DNA of 64,000 nt from Schizochytrium sp. TIO01. Its lineage: Eukaryota; Sar; Bigyra; Thraustochytrida; Thraustochytriidae. This document shows positions 10,309-21,250 of this stretch, one piece after another (position 1 is the stretch's first letter; every line of letters starts with the position of its first letter). Made by a program: the position numbers and the translations under genes. The notes under the pieces were generated by a model that was not told the DNA's origin, searched no databases, and saw nothing but the letters and a program-made list of their open reading frames with translations. The stretch lies in the NCBI GenBank assembly GCA_004764695.1, contig SMSO01000014.1:4742845-4806844 (forward strand). Direction: 5' to 3'.

Positions 10309-10962
10309 ATGGCAGGCATCGAGGATGGCCACCACGAGGGTTGGCGTCGGTGGATGGATGCCGCCGAGGAAAAGGCCGTTCGTGAGGCATCGAGTAACGT
10401 GTCAGAGCACCTCAAACAGGTCTCCACCGCTCCTCTCCTAGCCTTGCACGAAGTTCAAACTCATATTCGTGAGCGGGGACTCCTTCGTCAAGTGGTCGTG
10501 CGTGATGAATTGCTGCAGACACTCACGAATTTGCGAGAGGGGGCGGCGAGTGCATCAAGGTCTTGCGGCGAAATGGGTCAGAACGGCAGCAAATGTGTTA
10601 AAGCCGCTGCGGACCGCGTTGAGAAGCTATCCGGGCGCATTGCTGTTCTCCAAGAGCGCCTTGAAATTGTTTCAGACATCCACCGTGATGTGCAGAAGCC
10701 CAAGGCTGCTCCTTCGAGACTACGACGTGCCTGGCAAAGATCAGGGCTTGGACGACGGGAAGAGACCTCGGAAGCGGATTCATTGCCAATTGGCGTTGGC
10801 CAAGGGCTTGACAACGAGCTGATCCATGGAGAGGTCGACATCGACGAATATGCTATGCAAATATCAAAACTTGCTCGGACCTTTGCAGAGCTTGAGGAGG
10901 CGAACAATAGGAAACTCAGCAAGCGGAATAGCAGTGGCAGTGCAAGTGGTTCTCAAAAGTAG
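10309..10962 (+). CDS. Uncharacterised alpha-helical protein
   Basis: 217 aa from the first ATG (10309); the open frame runs upstream to 10210 but only with a TTG. I do not recognise the family. The protein is almost entirely charged helix: residues ~12-110 form long amphipathic stretches (HIRERGLLRQVVVRDELLQTL, then KAAADRVEKLSGRIAVLQERLEIVSDIHRDV) that should form coiled coils or a helical bundle. A basic segment (APSRLRRAWQRSGLGRRE) follows, then an acidic one, a second helix (DEYAMQISKLARTFAELEEANNRK) and a Ser/Gly/Lys tail. There is no signal peptide or membrane segment, so it is probably cytosolic. The design recalls small subunits of vesicle or lysosome-positioning complexes, but that is a guess. 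Its 3' end faces the kinesin gene. Confidence 0.6.
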   Translation: MAGIEDGHHEGWRRWMDAAEEKAVREASSNVSEHLKQVSTAPLLALHEVQTHIRERGLLRQVVVRDELLQTLTNLREGAASASRSCGEMGQNGSKCVKAAADRVEKLSGRIAVLQERLEIVSDIHRDVQKPKAAPSRLRRAWQRSGLGRREETSEADSLPIGVGQGLDNELIHGEVDIDEYAMQISKLARTFAELEEANNRKLSKRNSSGSASGSQK

Positions 10963-11657
10963 TCTTAAAAATGGGTTTTAGGAAGCACCGCAATGGCCTG
11001 AGAATGCAATCAACGAGGTTGTTAGTGGAGAGAATAGAGAAATCCGATATTTCAAATATCTAAGTGTATTTGCTTATCAGATTATTCTCGGGTTATGGCG
11101 GTGGTGCAAATCGTATCAACAATGAACGTTGAGGGAAGACATTAGTGACTTTTATGTTTTGTCTCGCCTAGCTAACCCACAAAAGACCATACGATTGTAG
11201 GGGAATAGCAACGTAGGTTAAAACTTTCCCAGTGTTATCAACAAGTGACTGCCAAGATAATGTTCCAATGTATATATGTTAATATCGTTCTTCAATTTTA
11301 AAAGCCAAATACTATTGTTAGTCATTTGCGCGAGCAATATTTTCAATTATGAGTACTTTCCTAAAGTTTAATTTGGTCTCGAATGTGCGCCACGTGTTGT
11401 GCTAAGGCTCTGTTCTGAGGCAAAGAAATGAAAGATAAAAACCGGTTCATAAATGAATGAAATTAGGTAGCTGCGAAATTAATAATAATCCTACAATGCT
11501 TCCAATTAGTCGATCAGTCTATGCTCTATCATTCATCCATTAAATAGGAGCCAGTATCGAGCTCATTCCCTGTTAAACAAAGTACATATGTCAAAATAGA
11601 CACGGCAAGTGGCTTGAGGCACTTGTTCTCAAAGAAAAAGTTTGTCTACAAGAAGGT
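10963..11657. other. Spacer between convergent genes
   Basis: It holds the 3' ends of the helical-protein and kinesin genes. The sequence is AT-rich with no ORF, repeat or RNA gene that I can support. Confidence 0.55.
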
Positions 11658-14324
11658 CTAACGACGGCCTACCTTGGCTTGGACGCGAAGCTGCTGTTGC
11701 TTACGCAAGTTTGAGATCATTTCTCGAAAATTGTTGTATAGGTCGTCTCCGACAGCGTTTGCATCCACGGTCAATATTCCTCGAGTGCTCGCACTGTTTG
11801 TCGTTGAAGATGATTTTGCAGATTGCTTGGTAGCGGCTGTGTTGGAGGTTTTTGTGCGCGTTGGAGTAGTGGCTCGAGAACGTGCTTGATCTACAGTCGG
11901 ATTTGGTGATGAAGAATCCTGTCCACTCTCGGGTACAAATGCAGAATTCGTTTTTCCAGCACCAGACTCAGCTTCGGCTTGTTTTCGAGCCCGTGCACAC
12001 GTTTCACGACAATATTGAGTGAAGCGGCTCTGAGACCACTTTGCAAGCATCGCACCGTCCATAGCAGGTGGTGGTGCAATGTGCGCAGGTGCTTTCGAGG
12101 CCCACCATTCACGAACCTTTTCAACCGACCATTTGCGAGGATCTGCAGCCTTTGCTTCATTGTATGCTCGGTTGGCTTTTAGAACAGATTGGCTTGCTAC
12201 ATCTTCGACAGGTAGTTTGAAGTGTTGAGGCTTCTGCTCGCCACGGGACTCTCCCATCATGACTGAGACATTTGTGAGAGTACTCAAAGAATGTTCAGTG
12301 TCACCAGAGCTAGGACTGACCGTAGCGATGATTGAGGTTTTCCCCTCAGGGTCTGTCAATGCTGACTTGAGAATACGTGTAAGCATGCTTGCACGAAACG
12401 GAACAAAGGCTTTGCCTTCCGCCTGCGCTCGAAAACAGTCTTTGAGCACCATCAAAGACTTATTGATTTCTGCGCCTTCCCTTGCAAGGCGCGCGTCATG
12501 ATGAAGGGAGTCTTTGTTTCGCTCTGAGCCTGCCAAGTCCACTAACATGAGCTGGCCATCCCTGTCTTCGTACTTGATATTGATTTGGCAAAATGCGTGT
12601 GAACGGGATGAACGATCATGTACGCCTGTTTCACAAGTTGCGCGTGCAAGCTGGCCAAGCTCAATGCATTCTAAGAGTTCTTCTTGGGAGTATACAGGCT
12701 TCGTTGTAAGACCTGGTAAGCGCAGAGATCCATCGCCGTCTTCAAGCATGCGCACTGCACTACCGGCATTGCTTTCATTCGCTACCCCAGCAGAGGGGTT
12801 CCCAGTGTAAGATTCCTCAGGATCAAGCAACGTCTCTGCAGACGGGTACTCTTGACTGTGATCGTGAGTTTCATAGGGGTATAAACCTGCATCTGAGGCT
12901 CGCGGTGCCAATAAATCGCGACATTGGGTGCCGTAGAGCTCATACATGGTAAGATAAACTTGGGCGCGATTTGCAGATCCCAAAACATGAAATATTGTTT
13001 GTGCTGCAAGGGTAAGAATGGCCGTCATGGTGTACGTTTTTCCTGAGCCGGTTTGTCCAAAGACGAAAGCACTCGCAAGCTTGCCTGCAAGTGCATGCTG
13101 CACAAGGCCAATTGTGGTTTCTCTGTACACCTGAGCGTTAGAGGTGAACTCATCAAAGACGCGATCGAATGAGAAAACCTGGGGCGTCATTTTCATTCCA
13201 CGCATATCAGCTTTCATACGTGTATCAAAAATAACAACTGCATTTGGTTGGAGAGCGCCAGTTGCATCAACAACGTCAAAGTCCTGGTCGATTTCCTTGT
13301 TAAACATTGGTCTTTTGCGCAAGAACACTTGAAGGCGTTTAGAGGCTTGCTTGGGCGATAGAGCACGAGTTGCTGCACTTGTGACGACATCGGAATGTTT
13401 GCGGCGGCCTGCTCCGGACTGGCTTGTCAACGTGGTTTCTTGTTGGTCACGTTGTCTTCGATGAGGTTGCATTGCAGCAAAGTTAAGGCGAACAGGGGTC
13501 ACTGGTGATGCTTTTGGCGGGACTTCCACAGATAAACTTTGTGCAGTGTGTTTGCTGCGAAATCCCTTTGGTGTTGCGGAGTGCTGTCGAGAGATTCTGC
13601 GATGAGTTTTCTGAAGATGCTCAAGGAAAGCCGCTCCCCGTTGTGCATCTCTTGTACACATCATCTCAAACCAGTCCACCATGCGCATTTCGTCTTCTTT
13701 TAAGTGCAATGGACTCTTTGGCGGCGGTGAGCTGGGCGGCGGTGGAGGTGGAGGTGGCGGCTGCGAATCGTCTGAAGTGGTTCGCATATTTCTTAGCCCT
13801 TGGTTTGGAGACGATGGCGGTGGAGGTGATGCGGTTGAGGACATGCTTGAGTTGCGTCGTCTCGTCGAATTTCTTTGATTACGTCTACGAGGCGAGTGGT
13901 AGCGCTGATGTTGACGTTGTGGATGTTGGCCAGATCTTCTGCGCTCCGGACTGTTTGAAGCGTTTTGCCTTGACCTTGCATGTTTCTGCTCTTGATAATT
14001 GCGCGTTTGATAATTGGTCTCATCATCCAGATCATCCAGGTGAAGATCTAAGTGATGATTTTGGTGTTGGTGATGGCGATTTCGATGTGGGCGTTGATGA
14101 TGGTTTAGATGCTGTTTCTGTGCAGCTGAGGCGGGTGACGAGGACCTTTGTGTCAGGAGCGTGCCGTTGGGTCCAAGTTCTGCTTCTTTGCGAGCTCTCC
14201 AAGTGCGGATAGCGCCCATGAAGTCCTGGCGGTGATGTTTGCGAGACGTGCGCTTGTCATAATTCTTGCGAGGGTCGAACTCTCCTCCGCCTTCGTCCAC
14301 AAGCCTGCTATCTTCGTTGCCCAT
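11658..14324 (-). CDS. Kinesin-13-like motor protein with C-terminal SAM-like segment
   Basis: 888-aa microtubule motor or depolymerase. The open frame reaches 14432 through a GTG; the first ATG is at 14324. Residues ~20-200 are low complexity, rich in Arg, His, Asn, Gln and Ser, with a nine-proline run just after. The motor lies roughly at 350-670: VFLRKRPMFNKE, P-loop GQTGSGKT (423-430), switch I DRSSRSHA and switch II LVDLAGSERNK (DLAGSE at 596-601), then GAEINKSLMVLKDCFRA. The RKRP start, the AEINKSL..LK.C.RA helix and the internal motor position point to kinesin-13/KIF24-type motors, which destabilise microtubule ends and work in spindles and cilia. After the motor, KWSVEKVREWWASKAP and DGAMLAKWSQSRFTQYC resemble a SAM domain. 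The tail is Ser/Thr-rich. An insertion of about 50 residues sits inside the motor between the LLAP and LRLPGL segments. Confidence 0.9.
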   Translation of the reverse strand: MGNEDSRLVDEGGGEFDPRKNYDKRTSRKHHRQDFMGAIRTWRARKEAELGPNGTLLTQRSSSPASAAQKQHLNHHQRPHRNRHHQHQNHHLDLHLDDLDDETNYQTRNYQEQKHARSRQNASNSPERRRSGQHPQRQHQRYHSPRRRNQRNSTRRRNSSMSSTASPPPPSSPNQGLRNMRTTSDDSQPPPPPPPPPSSPPPKSPLHLKEDEMRMVDWFEMMCTRDAQRGAAFLEHLQKTHRRISRQHSATPKGFRSKHTAQSLSVEVPPKASPVTPVRLNFAAMQPHRRQRDQQETTLTSQSGAGRRKHSDVVTSAATRALSPKQASKRLQVFLRKRPMFNKEIDQDFDVVDATGALQPNAVVIFDTRMKADMRGMKMTPQVFSFDRVFDEFTSNAQVYRETTIGLVQHALAGKLASAFVFGQTGSGKTYTMTAILTLAAQTIFHVLGSANRAQVYLTMYELYGTQCRDLLAPRASDAGLYPYETHDHSQEYPSAETLLDPEESYTGNPSAGVANESNAGSAVRMLEDGDGSLRLPGLTTKPVYSQEELLECIELGQLARATCETGVHDRSSRSHAFCQINIKYEDRDGQLMLVDLAGSERNKDSLHHDARLAREGAEINKSLMVLKDCFRAQAEGKAFVPFRASMLTRILKSALTDPEGKTSIIATVSPSSGDTEHSLSTLTNVSVMMGESRGEQKPQHFKLPVEDVASQSVLKANRAYNEAKAADPRKWSVEKVREWWASKAPAHIAPPPAMDGAMLAKWSQSRFTQYCRETCARARKQAEAESGAGKTNSAFVPESGQDSSSPNPTVDQARSRATTPTRTKTSNTAATKQSAKSSSTTNSASTRGILTVDANAVGDDLYNNFREMISNLRKQQQLRVQAKVGRR

Positions 14325-15815
14325 GGCGACTCTATTTTCCCCCAAACAAACAGGTCGCTGGTGTGCAAGCACACCTAAAGTTACCTCGACTGCCGATCCA
14401 CCTCGGCTTCTGTCTCTAGTGTGTCCAAACACTCACGATAATCTTGAGCTTGAAGTTCCGTTTCGTGTCACTAAGATTGCTCATCCCATCTCTCGCAACA
14501 TCAAAGTTCTTCAAGTTGGTCGTTAAATTCATTCCATTCTCTCCTTCTAATCTTAACTACTACTATGAAAAAAACGTTGTTGTCTCATATTCATTGATTC
14601 TCTGTAGGGTAGTCCTACTAAGTACATAGTCACCATCAAAACCAGGGTCAGCGGATCAAATCATTGTGCAATGAAACGCGCTCTCAGATGACTTTGGGGT
14701 GGGTGGTATTCTCTGACGTGGTACGAGCGCAATTCCTGAGCACCTTGCGACCCGATGAATTGACTGCAAGACCTTGGATAATTCTTGGTGTACTCACCAA
14801 ACAGTGTTGGCATGAAGAAGCTAATACTGGGATCTAGAATTCGTTGATAGTTATTATGAAGACAAAGAAGCTTCCGCGCGATACTTGAATGCATGAGATA
14901 GAAAATGCATAGACACGCAAGTACTGCTGCTGACACTGCAAGAACTAACGATGCCGCATGCAATTTCAAAGACTATCAGAGGATGTTGATTGATACGTGC
15001 TTAGGTTGATAGCAGACATTTGTCGAGCACCAGGTAGCCTTCTAAAGAAAAGTCTATTGTAGCAATGGAGGCGGCACATGTTGTCTCCTCTGCTTTAAGA
15101 AAGCATGCCTACCTAGGTGGTACCCAAATACGGAGCAGGATTGCATTTCAACTCTTCCCCCTTTGACCCGGAAAATATTAAAAAAAAATATATATAAAAG
15201 TGAATAACAGGAAAACACAAGAGCGCACACCATGGCGTATTATTTCAAGTTGCGAATTCTGAAGAATTCCAGTTGAGAGATTCGCACGTTCTTACCTGCA
15301 ATTTTCTTGATTCTCGGCAATGCGCAGATATTTGCAAGCCCTCTTGTAGCAGTTGCAGGTGGCTGCTGGGTTTCTTCTTATCTCTGCGAGGCTCACGATG
15401 CTATCTATTCTTCAAGTTCTTCTTCACGTAGGTACTGTATCCATATCTAGAGGTAGTTAGGTTGTGTTTTTATACTGGTCTAGTACTACAGAATGTTTGC
15501 ATAACTTCATATTCGACTTCGTGTCATCAGAAATTCTCTCGCAAAAGCCGAGCTTTCAGAGAAGTACCCGTCAACAAAACTTCAACCCAGGTGATTTAAT
15601 CGCAAAAGCTCATTCATTAGCAGAACTTTATGCTCTACGAATCCGCTTCTTCCATGACCAAAAGCTTCAGTAGCAGCAGGAGCATCAACGAACTTTTGCG
15701 CTGCATTGTTATGCAGGCAACTATTCCTTTCTACAGATTGCCTCAGTGGATGTCAAAGGGATACCTAGGTATCTCAGCTCTCGTTCCTGGCCGGCAGCAC
15801 TAGACACTGAGGTAG

Positions 15816-15869
15816 CTAGCTGCTATCCATCGTAGTCACTGGCTAGCTGCTATCCATCGTAGTCACTGA
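15816..15869. repeat. 27-bp tandem duplication (2 copies)
   Basis: Two copies of a 27-bp unit beginning CTAGCTGCTATCCATCGTAG lie head to tail at 15816-15842 and 15843-15869; they are identical apart from the last bases of the second copy. Confidence 0.9.
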
Positions 15870-16275
15870 GTCTATCCTCAGAAATCTCCAGGAACCAACG
15901 CTGACCTGGACAAATCGTAAACAGTCAGCAGGCGTCAATGGACGCTTTCTATACAGACGCGGCCTGAGGACGCGGCTCCTTGCCAGCACATAGTCAGACC
16001 CCGTTCTCACTTGCCAGCAACAGTAATGAATCCCTCCGCGCTGCGAGCACTAGATCCTGGGCACTTTGGAGATGTCTCGTCTCGGTCTGCTCTGCTATGG
16101 CTCTACTTGGAACGCTTTGCTTTGAAGCTGACCTTTCCAGGATGATTCATCGTCAATGTGCTGCTACTCTCGCTGAAGCTTCTGGAGCTGCTCAGGGTTC
16201 CTACGTGCACTAATGTATTCATCAATCAAGGTTCCACAACGAGATCGCGAGCTCAAGCACACCTTGCGCCACACG

Positions 16276-16326
16276 CAGCAGCAGCAACAGCAGCAGCAGC
16301 AGCAGCAGAAGAAGAAGAAGAAGAAG
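16276..16326. repeat. CAG repeat abutting a GAA/AAG repeat
   Basis: About eleven CAG-type triplets (one CAA interruption) run directly into six AAG triplets. In one plus frame this reads poly-Gln then poly-Lys, but the surrounding ORF (16213-16641) has no other support. Confidence 0.9.
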
Positions 16327-16782
16327 TGGGACTGTCTTGAACACCTCGTCCCAGTTCAAGCGTTTCGAAGAGATCCCGGAATTCCTGCTTCCAGCTTTGC
16401 AGAACAACGCAGCGCCCACTGGAGGCAAGTAAAACGATCGAGAAGGTGCGCAGCAAATGGCGCCCGGAGAATCCCCGCTCACTCCATTCCATTTCGTTCA
16501 TGCTGGCTTGGCGTAGTTTTCCCCCGCGATGAGGTAGGCATTGAGGCAATCCTCTGCGGCAGAGTGGGTAAACCACCTGCTTTGCCATGGACAGGGCAGG
16601 CATTCACCTCCCTTGCTCTTACGGATTTCCCACTTATTTGACGGAATTCCTTGTTTGGAGATCACCCGGCACCGGGCCGCTCGCAAAGGACGGGCGTCTC
16701 CCGGATCCAAATTCTTGGACCTCCAGCATATTCAGCGTTTCTGCGTAAAAGAAAACAGCTAGCCAGGCACTGACACCTTTTC

Positions 16783-16945
16783 ACTATCTATTTAATTTTA
16801 AAATAAAAAATTGAAAGAAGAGTAATAAACAAATAGATAATTTTGTTTTTTATTTTTATCAAGAATGTGACGGTCTTTTTGAGATTAAAAATAAATAAAT
16901 TTTAATTTTTTTAAATAAAAATTAAATACATAAAGAAAAAGCGTT
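16783..16945. other. AT-rich block
   Basis: Roughly 160 bases of almost pure A/T with many TTAAAATAAAAA-type words. It contrasts sharply with the GC-richer flank up to 16.72 kb. It may act as a matrix-attachment or replication element, but this is only inferred from composition. Confidence 0.5.
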
Positions 16946-17201
16946 AAGAAGAAATGAATTACCCTGGGCAGTAGTAGGTACATAGGATCTTGTCTAGCTA
17001 GGTATTATGGTGATTGTACTAAGGGAGTGAAAGGAAGAAGGTAATATAATATACTTTCGGCCCCAATCTTGAGAAGGGGTTTCTTGATGTTAGGCTGAAG
17101 TGCCGTAATTGTGAACATCAAAGACATCGCTCGCCAACTACCTTTGGGTCGCGTGGCTGCTTTCTTTCCTCAAGTTTTGTAGCACCACAATGAAAGAGAG
17201 C

Positions 17202-17262
17202 AGCCAGCCAGCCAGCCAAACAAACAAATAAACAAACAAATAAACAAACAAACAAACAAACA
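17202..17262. repeat. CCAG/CAAA tetranucleotide microsatellite
   Basis: Four CAGC-type units pass into about eleven CAAA units with occasional TAAA variants. Confidence 0.9.
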
Positions 17263-17376
17263 GTCAGTTCAATACCGTGACTCAAATGATCAAAGACTAG
17301 GCACACGTATAGTCCCTCCCTAGTAGTTTCTCTTCTCAGTTCAAGCCTAAGACCATGTTAGGCGCCGCCGTAGTTC

Positions 17377-17409
17377 ATTTCTTTCTTTCTTTCTTTCTTT
17401 CTTTCTTTG
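17377..17409. repeat. TTTC tetranucleotide microsatellite
   Basis: About eight perfect TTTC units, followed some 35 bases later by a GA-rich tract (17441-17482). Confidence 0.9.
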
Positions 17410-17724
17410 TTGTTTGCTTATGCTAACAAAAGTCTCACGTTGAAGAGAGAGAGAATGAGAGAGAGGGAGAGACGGAGAGAGACGTTCCACGGAAGATAAC
17501 GAGAAGCGGCGCGCTCGCTTCGATGAATTTCGTTCAACTCCACCCGCGGATCTTCTTCTGCGATCAAACTAGCGAGGCGTCTCAGGCATATCAGGCAAGC
17601 AAACTAGCGAGCCGGCGAGCTCACCACCAGTCTGAGAGGATTTACATCGAAAGATCCTGAAGAATATCGAAAGATCCTGCTTGACCCGGGAAAGAAGCCC
17701 AACTTAGCGACATCTTGAAGCCCC

Positions 17725-17880
17725 ATCTTGGAGATCATCTTGGAGATCATCTTGGAGATCATCTTGGAAACCATCTTGCAGATCATCTTGCAGATCATCT
17801 TGCAGATCATCTTGCAGATCTTCTTGCAGATCTTCTTGCAGATCTTCTTGCAGATCATCTTGGAAACCATCCTGGAAACC
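17725..17880. repeat. 12-bp minisatellite, 13 units
   Basis: Exactly thirteen 12-bp units of the form ATCTTGSAGATC (variants ATCTTGGAAACC, TTCTTGCAGATC). The unit period is a multiple of three, so it stays open in several frames and produces spurious tetrapeptide ORFs on both strands. Confidence 0.95.
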
Positions 17881-18487
17881 ACCTTAGTCACCGAAAAGGC
17901 CTCGCGCTCGAAGCTGTCTGTTTGGCTGTCTGCCTGGCTGGCTGGCTGGCAGGGTGGCACCGAAGAGACCCGTGCTCGAGCCCTGGAGGGGGTCTCAGGG
18001 CGCCTGTCTGTGGACGCCGACGACGAAGAGGAGGGGGAGGGGGTCCATCTCTAGGCTCTCGATTGCCATCTGCAGCAGAGGTTGAAATGGGATTTCTAAC
18101 ACGCAAAACCCCGGCAACTACATTCATTTGATTTTCAAACTCGAACTTTGAGTGAGGTGGCGAGGCGGCAGCAGCCCGAGTCCTCGTCTGAGGCGTGGTC
18201 CGAGTGAACGAGAGAGTAAGTGAGTGAGCAGTTGAGCGCTCTGCCGGTCCTCGGGCTCTTCAGCTTTGTCGCCGCTGTGGCAGGAATGCTTTGAGGGTCC
18301 ATGAACCAACCCGAAGAAGCCCGCCATGAATGCACGCAGCGCAAGCATTGCAAGCAGTCCAAGCAATGCTTGCAAGCTTCTTCAAGTTCGAAGCTGCTGG
18401 CCCATGCTCGCAGCACGCATTCACGTCGAGGCCATGCTGTTATCCTGAGAGCTCCACGACGACTCGAACTCCACGATGATTCGAATT

Positions 18488-18598
18488 GCTCGCTGATTTG
18501 AATTCGAATTGCTCGCTGATTTGAATTCGAATTCCACGCGGATTTGAATTCGAATTCCACGCGGATTTGAATTCGAATTCCACGCGGATTTGAATTCG
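18488..18598. repeat. 23-bp minisatellite with GAATTC/TTCGAA palindromic core
   Basis: Five head-to-tail 23-bp units, the last one partial. The first two begin GCTCGCTG and the next three CCACGCGG; all share the core ATTTGAATTCGAATT, which contains overlapping palindromes. Confidence 0.95.
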
Positions 18599-19163
18599 TG
18601 ACCATCAGACTTCGTCTCGTAAAGAGAACCACCAAAGTCTTTGGCGGGCTTGAGTAGCCTAAGATAGAGCGAAGCCCTCGTTTGCGCTACACTACTTTAC
18701 TACTGTATGTTTTCTGGAAGACTTCGCTTCTTGCAACTAAAACACTTCCAATTCTTCAAATTTGTCTGTCCGGAAATTCAAAAGGATCTTTTTCTATTTC
18801 TTTTTCTTTTATTCGTGTAAACAAAACAAACCTTCCTTCCTTCCTCCAAAAAAGCTCGAGTGAAAGTTTTGCTGCTTTAAAAACGTTTTTAGAGATACAC
18901 TTTTAAAAAGAGTGTTATGCGCCGCGAAGAAAAGTATTTAGTTAGTTATAAAAGATCAAATGTTAGACTCACCTACGATAAACCTTAGCACCTGTAGGGG
19001 GAAACTGCTCGCAGAAGATAAGGAAATCCAGTGACGCGCGGAAAGGGAAGCACGAATGCAATTACGGAGGCACGCTCGCAGTTGCGTCACAACTGTGGGA
19101 AACCTGTGCCCCGCAGATGCGCACAGACCTCTCAACAATCCCTCAGTGGGCCTCCAGCCCTTC

Positions 19164-19198
19164 AGTCTGTCTGTCTGTCTGCCTGTCTGTCTCTGTCT
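19164..19198. repeat. TCTG microsatellite
   Basis: Short run of CTGT/TCTG units with a single interruption. Confidence 0.8.
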
Positions 19199-19832
19199 TT
19201 CTCAATTGGCTCCTTATTTTTCCTTTTACTTTTCAAAAGTTCATTTTCATGGTTTTTTACATCGACGAAGGAGAACCGCCATACATCCCCAAAAGAAGAG
19301 ATGGTCGCCTCTTCGTGGCGGAGAGCTCAGTCCTGAGCTTTCTCGCGGCGGCTGGAGCGAGCTTGCTTTCCCTCGAGCGCATTGACTGACAGCTTGCATT
19401 TTGGCACAGCAGATCGCAGTCGGTCACAGTCGTCGCTCCGGATCCTGCTTTAGGCTCGACGGTCATTTCATTTCATTCACGCCAGCCACGCTTGCTTCGT
19501 TTGAGCGAGTTCGCAGCGTCAGGAGATCAAGGTTTCCTTCGTGGCGCTGATGGTCGCGACCTGGCGGCAACGGAGCCCAACGATCGCTCGATCACCTCGC
19601 GGCTCGCTCAAGGCGACTGTAGATTCCCAAGCTCCATGCCAAGCCTCCCTGAGACGCAGCAAACAAACCAACCACGCAACGAGCTTGCTTCTTGATTCAA
19701 ACCAAACGAGCCCGAGAGCGTCGTCCTGCACGGCGAGGAGATCGCCACCGCGGCCTTAGGAGCAGAGCTCTAACGAATCCACAGGCTGAGAGCGAGTTTG
19801 ATTGAACTCACGACGGTCTGGCCAGCGAGCCA

Positions 19833-19858
19833 AGCTAGCTAGCTAGCTAGCTAGCTGG
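19833..19858. repeat. GCTA microsatellite
   Basis: About six GCTA units forming a self-complementary run; the same word recurs at many other places in the spacers. Confidence 0.85.
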
Positions 19859-20864
19859 GCAGCCAGCGAGCGAGCGTGTGGGCGCTCGATTTGGCATTCA
19901 TTCCTTCGTTCATGCTGGGGTGTGCGGGACGATCTCCGAGCAGCTCAGGCGCACCCTGGAGGCGTCGAGCTCGAGGTTCATGGAGACAGAGATGCCCTGT
20001 GCTTTCAAATCCTGAAGGGTCGGAGGCTTGATTGCCTGGGCACGACCTGCTTTCGGGCGAAGACGGAGACGGAGACGGAGACGGGGATGGAGATGGCTAG
20101 ATAGCTGTCCTTCTGCCGCTGCAGTGGCGATGGCGAAGGCGTGTTTGGTTGGGTGTGTGCCTAGCTGGGTCCTCTGCAGTCTTGATTTCGAACTCGACGT
20201 GGACATGCTCGTGGCCGTCGAGAGCAGCCACCGCCCGGAGCGCTCTGGCAGTGGGCAGTCAAGACAGTCAAGAGTGTTCGCTCACATGATGGTCATGATC
20301 CAAGGCTGCAATCCAGAGTCGATCGGTTGCAATCGATCGCGAAGCAGCGGTGTGTGCCTGGCTGCCTGGCTGCTTGCTTGCTTGCCCTCGTATGTCTCTA
20401 AATCAATAGCCCCGCTTCCTCAGGCTGTCTGCAAGTCCGTGGCACTACTTCGGAAGCCTCTCTGCGAAGCGCGTTAAACGTGGAGCGGCATAGGAAGTCT
20501 GATACGAACGAAGTTGATTGTCCTTTACATTCTGTTGAAAGACATGGGTCCCTTTTCGCTCGATTTCTCGCGGCTTGAAGAGTTTTCAAGTCTTCTTGAG
20601 TTGATCTGTTTGTTTGTAGCGACGACGCACAACGGCGATTAATGGCATTACTTAATCTGGCAAACACCTCGAATTAACTCGAGTAGACTCGAGTAGAGCA
20701 GGTAGCTAGCAAGCTAGCTAGCCCAGGCACGACTCCGAATCAATCGTTCGGTACGACTTACTCCCATGTTTGCGCACGCCTCGTTTCGGCGCCTGGCCCT
20801 CACTGCATTGTCCTCGAGACTCTGAGTTTTCACGAAACCATTCACGAAACACCTGCATAATTCT

Positions 20865-20934
20865 GGGTAGGTAGGTATAGGTAGGTAGGTAGGTAGGTAG
20901 GTAGGTAGGTAGGTAGGTAGATAGATAGATAGAT
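20865..20934. repeat. GTAG/ATAG tetranucleotide microsatellite
   Basis: About seventeen GTAG units, the last few mutated to ATAG. It is the longest repeat of this motif here. Confidence 0.92.
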
Positions 20935-21205
20935 GGTACCTCCCTCCCGAAAGGTTTTGTGATTGCCAACTTGAGAGCCTCCTCGACAACGATGATGGTG
21001 ACACAAAAGAGGTGGTTTAATCGTGGTGACGATTGATCCTCACAATCGGAAGCCAAGCCCCTTCTACAACTCCATCGTCATCATCATCATCATCATTCTG
21101 AGCTATCTAGGTTAAGTAGGTACCTACCTACCCACTCTTTACTCCGTGGCAAGAAGGCACACTCCAGAGCAGGGGCGGTCCAGGGATTCCATCGTGCCTG
21201 AGACA

Positions 21206-21250
21206 CCGCCTTTCTGTTGCTGCTGCTGCTGCTGCTGTTGTTGTTGCTGT
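21206..21250. repeat. TGC/TTG trinucleotide microsatellite
   Basis: Run of TGC triplets grading into TTG triplets; a short ATC repeat lies at 21073-21097. Confidence 0.85.

Noticed and set aside
13505-14212. 235-codon plus ORF opposite the kinesin N-terminus
   Set aside because: Antisense shadow of the low-complexity Pro/His/Gln-rich kinesin region; Val/Asp/Gly-rich composition follows from reverse complement.
17604-18131. ORFs of LADH, IFLQ and KMICK repeats on both strands
   Set aside because: All three derive from the same 12-bp minisatellite; repeated peptides in three frames show repeat DNA, not coding.
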